Assembly (NCBI GenBank): GCA_902801375.1
Contig: CADCIB010000006.1
Location: forward strand, 62,001 to 126,000
Direction of reading: 5' to 3'
Length of the DNA stretch: 64,000 nucleotides
Source: an uncultured Prevotellaceae bacterium
GTDB taxonomy: Bacteria > Bacteroidota > Bacteroidia > Bacteroidales > Bacteroidaceae
The position numbers were made by a program, and so were the translations under genes. The notes beneath the pieces were generated by a model, which saw only the letters and a list, made by a program, of their open reading frames with translations, did no database searches and was not told the DNA's origin. Positions within the stretch are counted from its first letter, which is position 1. Each line of letters starts with the position of its first letter. Positions 10,501 to 16,461 of the stretch are shown piece by piece.

Positions 10501-12298
10501 TATTGTCTCATCCGACAACCCGATGGAGCGCATCAAGGAATTCAAGGACGAGATGTCGCTCTGGCAGAGCGTCATGATAGACGGGGGCTACAGCATGCTG
10601 TCGTCGCTCGGATTTGGCGGTGATGCCATCGACAATGCCATCGGCATGTTGGGACAGTTTGGAACCTTCCTCTCCATCGTGGACATCATGAAGTCGGAAA
10701 TGGAAGGTGACGATGCCGGCGTGGCAGCGGGCACGCTCAGCCTCATCATGAACCAGACGGTGGGATCGATGGCATCGGCCATCGGCACACCCATCATGTC
10801 GGCCTCGATGGGCTGCGTGGCCTTCGTCGGCATCGCGCTCAACAAGTTTGGCACGATGGTGCAGGAACGTAAGGTGGACCTCTTCCGCGAAGCCACCCGC
10901 CTCTTTTACAGCAAGCAGGGCAGGAGCAATTACGGTTCGCCCTATCGTAGTACGAAGGACTGGTTCAACTATTTCTATCCAACGTTCTTAAAAGGCGGTA
11001 TGACGGAGGCTCAGCTGAATGCCTATATCAAGCAAACGGTGGAAGACTATTACAACCTGTTTTGGAACGACCAGACAGGAGCCGCCGAAATGTGCATCGA
11101 AGCCGCTAAAGCTATGGGACTCTCCTCCATGATGTACCCCGATGCAGCAACCATGAAGACCATCAACGACGAGCACTTTGCCGAACTGATGAACGGCGAA
11201 CTGGTCAGTGTCTTCCGTGCTATCAAGAACAAACTGGCCGTGCAGGCCGATGCGCGTTGCGAGAAGGCGGTGAAGAGGATTGCCGACATGCTGAACACGG
11301 GCGTCATCCTGCAATTCTCCGATTCGTCGTGCAAGGAGGGCGAGACTTCGAAGTACGCCAACTGGTGGGTGAGCTTCTCTGACGTCCCCAGCTCCGTCGG
11401 CAATCCGGAACAGTTCAAGAAACTCATCGCCGACAACGGTCGCGCCGCCATGGGATTCACGGAATATGCACTCATCCAGAACAAGATGAAGTGCCAAATC
11501 ACGCTGCTGAACCCGAATGAGGTGGAACAGAAAACCTTCGACTTCCAAATTCCCGATGGCACGGGCAGGATATATATAAACATCGACTTGGAGGAAGGTG
11601 GCACGGTGATTGAGGTGCCCAGATTGGAGAACCTGAAACTGGAATACGATCCCGCACAGATTGAAACTGAATACACTTGGGCGGGAATGGAAACGGTGAA
11701 CGAATTCGACATGAACGGAAACCTCGTCGGTTCGACACGCGTCTACCATGAAAGTCCCGTGGGGATTTATGTGCACCTCGACGATGCGACGAAGATGAAC
11801 AAAAATGCCCGACTGCAGAAAGAAGTAGAGAGGTTCTTCAAGCTTCACGACTACATCACGGTGGACGAGATGGGCAATGTAGTCCTCGGCGAAGACATTA
11901 TCGGTAAGTTCGTGGGCAATACAGCCAAGGGCTCATTCACCATCAATACGTCGAACCCCTTCGTAGAGAAGACCGTAGAGCAGTTCTGCACCATCTTCAA
12001 TCAGGCGAACACCAGCGACCTTCTCTATCAGATGTACAACCTGCTGAACGGTACAATCGACCACAACATCAACTGCCAGTACACCATCACGCGGCCAAGT
12101 GCCGACAGTAAGGCATACACCATCAGCTTCGTCGGCGAGGGAACCTACAAGTTCAACGCTGAAGTGGTGGACCGTATAGAGAACTTCAACTTCGACAACT
12201 ATCCCGGTCTTGAGCAGACGCTCACACCCGACGATATCACCACCCGGCAGGTGGAGGCTGAAGGAACGGTAAGGCTCACCTACGACACCAAGCTGTGA
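7574..12298 (+). CDS. Very large C10-family cysteine peptidase with LRR and extra C-terminal modules, 1574 aa
   Basis: Signal peptide (~1-22) and propeptide, then a C10 catalytic domain with C193 in 'PSGCVPTAFAQIM' and H332 in 'DGHALVCDGY' followed by 'FHFNYGWGGYYDGYY'. BspA-type LRR_5 repeats occupy ~400-745. Next is a short 'YYMVMHRRGEDQQTVSVPV' block, then a beta-sandwich-like domain (~810-955, ending 'ITTDHLSLFSIF', similar in style to ZU5-type domains). Residues ~1005-1095 are Gly/Ala-rich and hydrophobic ('GMLGQFGTFLSIVDIM', 'ASAIGTPIMSASMGCVAFVG'), which is unusual in a secreted protease. About 480 more residues have no recognised domain. No obvious T9SS tail ends this protein, unlike its two paralogues. 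Twice the length of ordinary C10 enzymes. Confidence 0.9.
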   Translation: MKKMLTLLLLVVAQMSVVLADDVSLEQALQMAREFAVVQTARQTNMRKVPKAFTPSLAYTVKSLQNNDTHDNVYVINLGNDQGFVVVSGESNTPDAVLGYCDHGSFCYANAPIQLRDLLTGYSKQIDHLRQNPSSATHYSSPRKINTSVDLGSIIVGPLLTTTWNQWAPYNNLCPVATGNYSSEYGGHAPSGCVPTAFAQIMNYYKWPHESYGCLLDPISQQFTGEDISGHVYDWDNMLNDYAWGYNAAQAQAVAQLMADIGKSMGTWYNQPNGSPTGWNTYQLAYNFDYEPGESMASENADELMSVMKQELDELRPIPYAGYPTNEDEDGHALVCDGYTSNDYFHFNYGWGGYYDGYYKPSVLPKYSPVAHIYIGFRPAYNAKHVTIGDMEYGLSYNGEAQIVRYTRSGVYDVVLDIPATVTDEGTTYKVTRIAKNAFYNKGHFSKVTLGDNIREIGRFAFISSYIDTLIVSDKVEVIPDESFRLTNVKALTIGASVKRIGKEAFAYCKLKKVTSKSPAFEVDDRAFYAVSEPDCGDWLGCITRLGKQAFAMTNFRTPPVFSQLEEIGSQSFVSCTLSSTTLLPPKLRTISPDAFDMSGFKGFRSNEANPYFTSLISYGLFNKTKSSLVWAGSYDNLDTYEYLEDYAPVLKLEPNSIRTKSSHNGFTIPNTIVEMEGAFSQCENLSYLKCYLVVPPVISDETFNDKIFENNANVYLYVPQGTAELYRNAPGWRKFRYIYDELEYKPVPDAEREYYMVMHRRGEDQQTVSVPVSQVNDMKISGAGNTQKVVLSMNGRDDIATLINEVDSITWRPGFVYDSGEIFELNDSTLTARGQKCTVTFEPTAIDEDVQLCIRNMVFTPNVLEGTLRGYAVDLSLSNNEHELSGTAELVMPITLEADEKIHAAYYNEETGEWERVCFRYDDNSQAVVITTDHLSLFSIFTTRNGFNNNAYVELIFAIWPELYTVNEAAEVLLDIVSSDNPMERIKEFKDEMSLWQSVMIDGGYSMLSSLGFGGDAIDNAIGMLGQFGTFLSIVDIMKSEMEGDDAGVAAGTLSLIMNQTVGSMASAIGTPIMSASMGCVAFVGIALNKFGTMVQERKVDLFREATRLFYSKQGRSNYGSPYRSTKDWFNYFYPTFLKGGMTEAQLNAYIKQTVEDYYNLFWNDQTGAAEMCIEAAKAMGLSSMMYPDAATMKTINDEHFAELMNGELVSVFRAIKNKLAVQADARCEKAVKRIADMLNTGVILQFSDSSCKEGETSKYANWWVSFSDVPSSVGNPEQFKKLIADNGRAAMGFTEYALIQNKMKCQITLLNPNEVEQKTFDFQIPDGTGRIYINIDLEEGGTVIEVPRLENLKLEYDPAQIETEYTWAGMETVNEFDMNGNLVGSTRVYHESPVGIYVHLDDATKMNKNARLQKEVERFFKLHDYITVDEMGNVVLGEDIIGKFVGNTAKGSFTINTSNPFVEKTVEQFCTIFNQANTSDLLYQMYNLLNGTIDHNINCQYTITRPSADSKAYTISFVGEGTYKFNAEVVDRIENFNFDNYPGLEQTLTPDDITTRQVEAEGTVRLTYDTKL

Positions 12299-12321
12299 CG
12301 AAAAGGCTGACGAATCAACAG

Positions 12322-12356
12322 ATTATCCCCGAATCGTTTGGCGGTTCGGGGATAAT
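12322..12356 (+). terminator. Strong hairpin terminator after the C10 peptidase cluster
   Basis: A perfect 12-bp inverted repeat, ATTATCCCCGAA (12322-12333) and TTCGGGGATAAT (12345-12356), with an 11-nt loop, 24 bp after the peptidase stop. No clean T-run follows, but stem strength and placement fit a terminator. Confidence 0.65.
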
Positions 12357-12368
12357 TGTGTATCTTTG
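12337..12368 (+). promoter_or_regulatory. Promoter of the AAA-CYTH gene (TTTG-N20-TATCTTTG)
   Basis: TTTG at 12337-12340 and TATCTTTG at 12361-12368, 20 bp apart, match the Bacteroidetes -33/-7 consensus. The -33 box lies in the loop of the preceding terminator hairpin. The start codon is 40 bp downstream of the -7 box. Confidence 0.75.
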
Positions 12369-12407
12369 CACCATCTAAGAAACTCCTAATCCCAAACTCC
12401 TAACCCC

Positions 12408-13508
12408 ATGAACGATATCAAACGAATTGTCCTCACCGGAGGGCCTTGCGCAGGAAAGACAACAGCCTTAGTCCGAGTGATTGAGCATTTCTCAAATCTC
12501 GGCTTCAAAGTGTTCACGCTGCCCGAAGTGCCCACCATGTTCACGCAGGCAGGCATGAACTACCTTACAAAGAATCCCGACTTTTTCTACGAAGGCGAGA
12601 AAGCCACGCTGGAGATACAGCTGGCACTTGAAGATAAGTTCATGCGGATGGCTGAGACCTGCACAGAGCCCTGCGTCATCGTCTGCGACCGCGGAGCTAT
12701 GGACATCTCGGCCTATATGCAGCCGGAGATGTGGGAAAAGATTACGCGCGACGTGGGCACCACTACCCACCACCTGCGCGATGAGCGCTACGATGCCGTA
12801 CTCCATTTGGTGAGTGCCGCCGACGGCGCTGAGCAGTATTACACTACCAGCAACAATGCCAGCCGCAACGAACCCGCCAGCGAGGAGGGCCTGCGCATCG
12901 CACGTCTCTTAGACAAAAAGGTGATAGAGGCGTGGACTGGGCACGGCCACCTGCGTGTCATCAACAACCACGAGGACTTTGAGGCGAAGATACGCCGCGT
13001 CATCAAGGAGATAACTCATGTGCTCGGACTGCCGCAGCCCATCGAAGAGGAGCGAAAATACCTTGTGGAGGTGGAAGGCGAGATGCCCGATTGTATCGAG
13101 AGCGACATCACGCAGACTTATCTCGTCGCTGACCCAGGGGTGGAGGTGCGACTGCGCCGCCGTGATTGGAACGGCAAGGTGGTGAATGTCCATACCACGA
13201 AGAAGCGAGTGTCGGGCCATGAAGAGATCATCACTGAGCGACAGGTGCCCAACGCCCTCTACGAGTCGCTCATGCAGCAGGCCGATCCCTACCGCCAGAC
13301 CATCCACAAAAACCGCAAGAGCTTCATCTGGAAAGGGCAGTATTTCGAGTTGGACACTTACCTCAACCTGCCGGAGCCGCTCACCATTCTCGAGACAAAG
13401 GGCATCACTGAAGACGAGGATGTACGCTTCCCGCCCTTTGTCCGCGTATTGGCCGACATCACCTGCAACAAGAAATACTACAACTACAATCTCGCCTTGC
13501 GCCGATGA
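12408..13508 (+). CDS. AAA ATPase (AAA_28-type) fused to a CYTH domain, 366 aa
   Basis: The N-terminal P-loop NTPase has Walker A 'GGPCAGKTT' (11-19) and a Walker B-like 'CVIVCDRGAMD' (89-99). From ~211 a CYTH domain follows, with the ExExK-like metal/phosphate motif in 'EEERKYLVEVEG', the basic strand 'VRLRRRDWNGK' and later 'TERQVPNALYESL', 'RKSFIWKGQYFELDTY'. CYTH proteins bind triphosphates or cyclase-type substrates in a tunnel. The fusion suggests a cytosolic nucleotide- or polyphosphate-handling enzyme; the substrate is not known from sequence. The gene has its own promoter and terminator and looks monocistronic. Confidence 0.85.
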   Translation: MNDIKRIVLTGGPCAGKTTALVRVIEHFSNLGFKVFTLPEVPTMFTQAGMNYLTKNPDFFYEGEKATLEIQLALEDKFMRMAETCTEPCVIVCDRGAMDISAYMQPEMWEKITRDVGTTTHHLRDERYDAVLHLVSAADGAEQYYTTSNNASRNEPASEEGLRIARLLDKKVIEAWTGHGHLRVINNHEDFEAKIRRVIKEITHVLGLPQPIEEERKYLVEVEGEMPDCIESDITQTYLVADPGVEVRLRRRDWNGKVVNVHTTKKRVSGHEEIITERQVPNALYESLMQQADPYRQTIHKNRKSFIWKGQYFELDTYLNLPEPLTILETKGITEDEDVRFPPFVRVLADITCNKKYYNYNLALRR

Positions 13509-13731
13509 TGGGGGTGGACTCAGCATTATGAGGGTGTGTCAAAATAGGCACATCCTCTTTTAATACATCCCACCCAGCAGTCACAAGTGATTTTCTTTTA
13601 TTACTGTCTAATAGTTGCTGGCTTGACAGGCGTTCCCACTTCTTCCAGTTGACTGATAGCCGCTGGTTGTCCTGCGCTTGCAGCTGCAGGCTTGCCATGA
13701 GCATATATATAATAAGGAGGGTTATTCTCAT
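13459..13731 (-). CDS. Possible small secreted protein, 90 aa (uncertain)
   Basis: The first ~20 residues (MRITLLIIYMLMASLQLQAQ) form a convincing signal peptide, and the gene starts 34 bp after the four-helix-bundle gene on the same strand, so it could be the last gene of that transcript. Against it, the frame runs through the terminator hairpin of the opposite gene (13530-13561) and overlaps its last 50 bp, so the final ~35 residues are probably not an evolved protein sequence. It may be a gene truncated or extended by a rearrangement at its 3' end. No family recognised. Confidence 0.4.
   Translation of the reverse strand: MRITLLIIYMLMASLQLQAQDNQRLSVNWKKWERLSSQQLLDSNKRKSLVTAGWDVLKEDVPILTHPHNAESTPIIGARRDCSCSISCCR
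13530..13561 (+). terminator. Hairpin terminator after the AAA-CYTH gene
   Basis: GAGGGTGTG (13530-13538) pairs with CACATCCTC (13549-13557), nine pairs including one G-U, with a 10-nt loop and TTTT immediately after. Confidence 0.7.
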
Positions 13732-13765
13732 GTGGTGGGATGTGTTGATGGTTGAGTCGGGCTTA

Positions 13766-14440
13766 CTATCCGCCTAACTGCTTGATTCTGTTTTCTAACA
13801 AGCCATTCTCTTGCTTGAGAGTTTCCACTTGGTGGGAGAGTTGTTCGATGGCTTCGCGTTGGTTGGTGCGGTAGCCTAAGCGGGCTGCCGTCATGCGCTC
13901 ACGGATACCACCTTGTGTGACGAACTCCTCTTCTTTTTTCTTCTGATAGGTCATCATCATCTTGTCGACCATGCGGCAGAGGGTGATGGCGATGTTCGCC
14001 ATTTCTTCGGCAGTCCATTTCTCGAAATAGGGCTCGTAGTCTGAAAGGAAGTTGTGCTCCCTACAATACTTCAGCATCTGGTCGAAACGATGATGGCCTT
14101 GCGTCCATTTCGTAAGATGATGAGCTGGGAGATAGTCCTCATAATCCTCCAAAAGTTCCTGAATACTGGAACGCGCCACGTTCAAAAGTTTTAGCTCTAG
14201 CTCCATCGATGTCACACCGTCAGCAGAGCCTTCCACGATGTTCTGTTTGCCTGAGCGTGCGGCCTGCACCATCTGATCGACGGTTCGATCACCGTATGTA
14301 GGAAGAAAACGGCGGGTGAAGACATAGGTCATCTGATAAAGCACCACCGTCTTCTGGTAGAACCAGAGGTTTTTCCAGTTGGTCTGCTTGCGAAGCACAG
14401 AGGCTAATTGCTCCTCTGGATTCTTGTTATCATTTTCCAT
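13766..14440 (-). CDS. Four-helix-bundle (S23-like) suffix-domain protein, 224 aa
   Basis: Residues ~20-125 match the four-helix-bundle proteins once named for 23S rRNA intervening sequences ('KTVVLYQMTYVFTRRFLP', 'DQMVQAARSGKQNIVEGSA', 'LNVARSSIQELLEDYEDYL'). The later part has a second helical region ('EEMANIAITLCRMVDKMM') and ends in a short coiled coil ('EAIEQLSHQVETLKQENGLL'). Such proteins form oligomers; their role is unknown. The gene follows mgtC on the same strand after 94 bp, a gap that contains a 9-bp tandem repeat built on TCTAGA. Confidence 0.8.
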   Translation of the reverse strand: MENDNKNPEEQLASVLRKQTNWKNLWFYQKTVVLYQMTYVFTRRFLPTYGDRTVDQMVQAARSGKQNIVEGSADGVTSMELELKLLNVARSSIQELLEDYEDYLPAHHLTKWTQGHHRFDQMLKYCREHNFLSDYEPYFEKWTAEEMANIAITLCRMVDKMMMTYQKKKEEEFVTQGGIRERMTAARLGYRTNQREAIEQLSHQVETLKQENGLLENRIKQLGG

Positions 14441-14459
14441 GAGTGTTCTTTTTGGGGGT

Positions 14460-14513
14460 TGTAGATTCTCTAGAATCTCTAGATCTTCTAGATTTTCTAG
14501 ATTATCTAGATGC
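14460..14513. repeat. 9-bp tandem repeat centred on TCTAGA
   Basis: TCTAGA occurs at 14469, 14478, 14487, 14496 and 14505, a strict 9-bp period with variable trinucleotides between, flanked by degenerate copies. Each unit is palindromic, so the array can fold as short hairpins. It lies between mgtC and the four-helix-bundle gene. Confidence 0.85.
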
Positions 14514-14534
14514 TCTATTCTTTCTATACTTCAT

Positions 14535-14984
14535 CTATGCATCGTTTGGTTTGCGGTGCTTGTCAATCTTGTGAAGAAAAAGGTTGAAGGCTTCCAGACC
14601 GAGAAGGACAAGGGCTGTGGCAGTTGCGGCGAGGATATACATGCCGCCTCCACAGGCCAGACCGATGGCCGCTGTGACCCATACACCAGCAGCGGTGGTC
14701 AGTCCGCGTACGGCATTCTTCTGGAAGATGATGGTTCCTGCACCGATGAAACCGATGCCTGACACCACCTGCGATGCCACGCGGGATACGTCCCAACGAT
14801 GGGCATCGGTGGTGAGTGCGCCTTCAAAGCCGTAGGCCGACACAATCATGAACAAGGCCGAACCCAAAGCCACGAGGAAATGGGTGCGAAAGCCCGCCGC
14901 CTTGTCGCGGTATTCGCGTTCCAGTCCGATGGCACCGCCAAGGAGAGCCGCGATGAAAATCCGTAAGATAAACTCTAATTCCAT
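14535..14984 (-). CDS. MgtC/SapB-family membrane protein, 149 aa
   Basis: Small inner-membrane protein with four or five predicted helices. The family signature is plain: 'LGGAIGLEREYRDKAAGFRTHFLVALGSALFMIVS', 'RVASQVVSGIGFIGAGTII' and 'RGLTTAAGVWVTAAIGLACG'. MgtC relatives are linked to growth at low magnesium and to modulation of the F-type ATPase in pathogens; the short form here lacks the C-terminal ACT-like domain of true MgtC, so a narrower role is likely. It begins 17 bp after the upstream flavoprotein gene stop and probably shares its transcript. Confidence 0.9.
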   Translation of the reverse strand: MELEFILRIFIAALLGGAIGLEREYRDKAAGFRTHFLVALGSALFMIVSAYGFEGALTTDAHRWDVSRVASQVVSGIGFIGAGTIIFQKNAVRGLTTAAGVWVTAAIGLACGGGMYILAATATALVLLGLEAFNLFLHKIDKHRKPNDA

Positions 14985-15000
14985 AATTGTCTATTATTAA

Positions 15001-15969
15001 TCAAAGGTCGGCGAGGCGCTGACGCGTGGCCTCGAAGTCGCTGACCAGTTCGTCGATAATCTGAGCCACGGGCTTTATCTCCTTGATAGCCGATACCACC
15101 TGACCTATTTCCAGTTCACCGTTCTCGATGTCGCCCTCGAAGATGCCACGGCGTGTGGCTCCAAAGCCGATCATCTCGCGCAGTTCGTCGGCAGAGGCAC
15201 CGGCTTCTTCGGCGGCATTCATTTTCTCGAAGAAGGCATTCTTGATGAGTCGGGTGGGGGAGAGCCGTTTCAGCGCTAGCATCGTGTCACCTTCGTTCAG
15301 GTTGATGCACAGCTGTTTGAAGGCCTCTGAGGCCGAACTTTCCTGCGAGAGGGCGAAGAGCGTACCTATCTGCACGCCCTCGGCGCCCAGAGCCATTGCT
15401 GCCATCATGGCCTGTCCGGAAGCAATGCCTCCTGCGGCAATGAGCGGCAGCGTGGTGGCCTTGCGGCATTCTGGGATGAGCACCATCGTCGAGGTCTCTT
15501 CCTTGCCGTTGTGTCCGCCAGCCTCAAAACCCTCGGCCACCACGGCATCCACCCCAGCCTCTTCGCATTTCCGGGCAAACTTACTGCTGCTCACCACATG
15601 TGCCACCTTGATGCCGGCTTCGTGGAAACGGGCGGTGTATTTCTTGGGCGAGCCAGCAGAGGTGAAGACAATCTTCACGCCTTCCTCTATGATGATGTCA
15701 ACCATCGCATCAGCCAGGGGATTCATCATTGGCAGGTTCACGCCCCAGGCGGAGCTCCTGCCGTCGCTTCCCGGCGGTGTGACGGCTTTTTTCATCTTCT
15801 GAATATGCTCGCGAAGCAGTTCTGGTGGCAGGCTTCCTGCGCCAAGCAGGCCTAGACCGCCAGCGTTGCTTACGGCTGCAGCCATGCGCCACGACGAACA
15901 CCACACCATGCCGCCCGCGATGATGGGATACTTGATACCAAATAATTCCGTGATTCTGTTCTCTTTCAT
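15001..15969 (-). CDS. Nitronate monooxygenase / FabK-like enoyl-ACP reductase family, 322 aa
   Basis: FMN-dependent TIM-barrel protein: 'LFGIKYPIIAGGMVWCSSWRMAAAVSNAGGLGLLG' at the start, 'MNPLADAMVDIIIEEG', 'EGFEAGGHNGKEETSTM' and 'IAAGGIASGQAMMAAMALGAEGVQIGT' for FMN phosphate binding. These features are shared by nitronate monooxygenase and the enoyl-ACP reductase FabK, and the two cannot be separated by eye. The start chosen is the ATG at 15969, preceded by AAAGGAGAAC; the longer frame to 16032 would cover the -7 promoter element and is rejected. Enoyl-ACP reductase (type II fatty acid synthesis) is a realistic alternative name. Confidence 0.85.
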   Translation of the reverse strand: MKENRITELFGIKYPIIAGGMVWCSSWRMAAAVSNAGGLGLLGAGSLPPELLREHIQKMKKAVTPPGSDGRSSAWGVNLPMMNPLADAMVDIIIEEGVKIVFTSAGSPKKYTARFHEAGIKVAHVVSSSKFARKCEEAGVDAVVAEGFEAGGHNGKEETSTMVLIPECRKATTLPLIAAGGIASGQAMMAAMALGAEGVQIGTLFALSQESSASEAFKQLCINLNEGDTMLALKRLSPTRLIKNAFFEKMNAAEEAGASADELREMIGFGATRRGIFEGDIENGELEIGQVVSAIKEIKPVAQIIDELVSDFEATRQRLADL

Positions 15970-15998
15970 TGTTTGTTCTCCTTTTTTGTTATGTTTTG

Positions 15999-16029
15999 CA
16001 AATGTACAGAAAATCAACGTATGCCACAA
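15999..16029 (-). promoter_or_regulatory. Promoter of the nitronate monooxygenase/FabK-like gene
   Basis: On the minus strand TACATTTG (16006-15999) matches TAnnTTTG, with TTG (16029-16027) 20 bp upstream. The start codon lies 30 bp beyond. Confidence 0.6.
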
Positions 16030-16166
16030 CAATTTTTCAGAAGATTAACGTTTTCAGTCTTGAATCCATGCTTATGAGAACCGTTTCTGATGCAAAAACA
16101 AATTCCGCTGAAGTTAAAAAACAATAATATTTCATTAGAATTAGTGGTAGTTTTGTTGTGAATGAT

Positions 16167-16174
16167 TACTTTTG
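16167..16174 (+). promoter_or_regulatory. -7 element for the metY leader transcript
   Basis: TACTTTTG matches TAnnTTTG and lies 26 bp before the leader-peptide start. The -33 box is not clear (TTTG at 16152 is only 11 bp away). Confidence 0.5.
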
Positions 16175-16199
16175 CAGCACAGAACGAAACAAACTGTAA

Positions 16200-16283
16200 A
16201 TGTTGAATACAGGCTGTACATATCCGTTCACCCGCAGCATGATGGTCATGCGAATGTGGTGCCGACAGGCACTTGTTATCTAA
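16200..16283 (+). CDS. Met-rich leader peptide ahead of the metY-metX-hom operon, 27 aa
   Basis: An ATG at 16200 opens a 27-codon frame ending TAA at 16281-16283. Its middle reads 'RSMMVMRMWC': four Met in six residues plus one Cys, all products or substrates of the downstream pathway. The frame begins just after a -7 promoter element and is followed by hairpins before the structural genes, the layout of an amino-acid attenuator: ribosome stalling at Met codons would choose between alternative hairpins. No classical SAM riboswitch core is visible here. The peptide call is inferred from composition, position and pathway, not from a known family. Confidence 0.6.
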   Translation: MLNTGCTYPFTRSMMVMRMWCRQALVI

Positions 16284-16345
16284 ATGACAGGTGGCTACGG
16301 TCCACCTTGTGTACCCTGATTAGGCGTACCTAAATCTTTTCCAAA
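16230..16345 (+). promoter_or_regulatory. Hairpin series of the metY leader (candidate attenuator)
   Basis: Five consecutive potential hairpins: GCATGA/TCATGC, GTGCC/GGCAC, TGTTAT/ATGACA, ACAGGTGG/CCACCTTGT and GTACCCT/AGGCGTAC, the last followed by CTAAATCTTTTCC. The first two lie inside the Met-rich leader frame, so a stalled ribosome would cover them. Which hairpin terminates is not resolved by eye. Confidence 0.45.
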
Positions 16346-16440
16346 GTTTTTTTAAGTTGACAAGTTAACGAGTTTACAAGTTCTTGCTCTGGCAAGCGCC
16401 CCTTCGGGTCGAGCGGACAAGTTAATAGTTGACACATTAT
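16345..16440. repeat. Degenerate GTTGACAAG/GTTTACAAG short repeat
   Basis: AAGTTGACAAGTTAACGAG, then TTTACAAGTT, and after a GC-rich interruption GGACAAGTTAATAGTTGAC. The same motif recurs at 38018-38060 (inside the B12 riboswitch, opposite strand) and 41490-41535 (pnt operon). No gene lies in 16284-16452. Confidence 0.6.
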
Positions 16441-16461
16441 CATTTTAAAATCATGACCATT

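Noticed and set aside
16190-16345. SAM riboswitch ahead of metY
   Set aside because: The SAM-I core and the SAM-II pseudoknot consensus are not recognisable; the Met-rich leader frame explains the region better.
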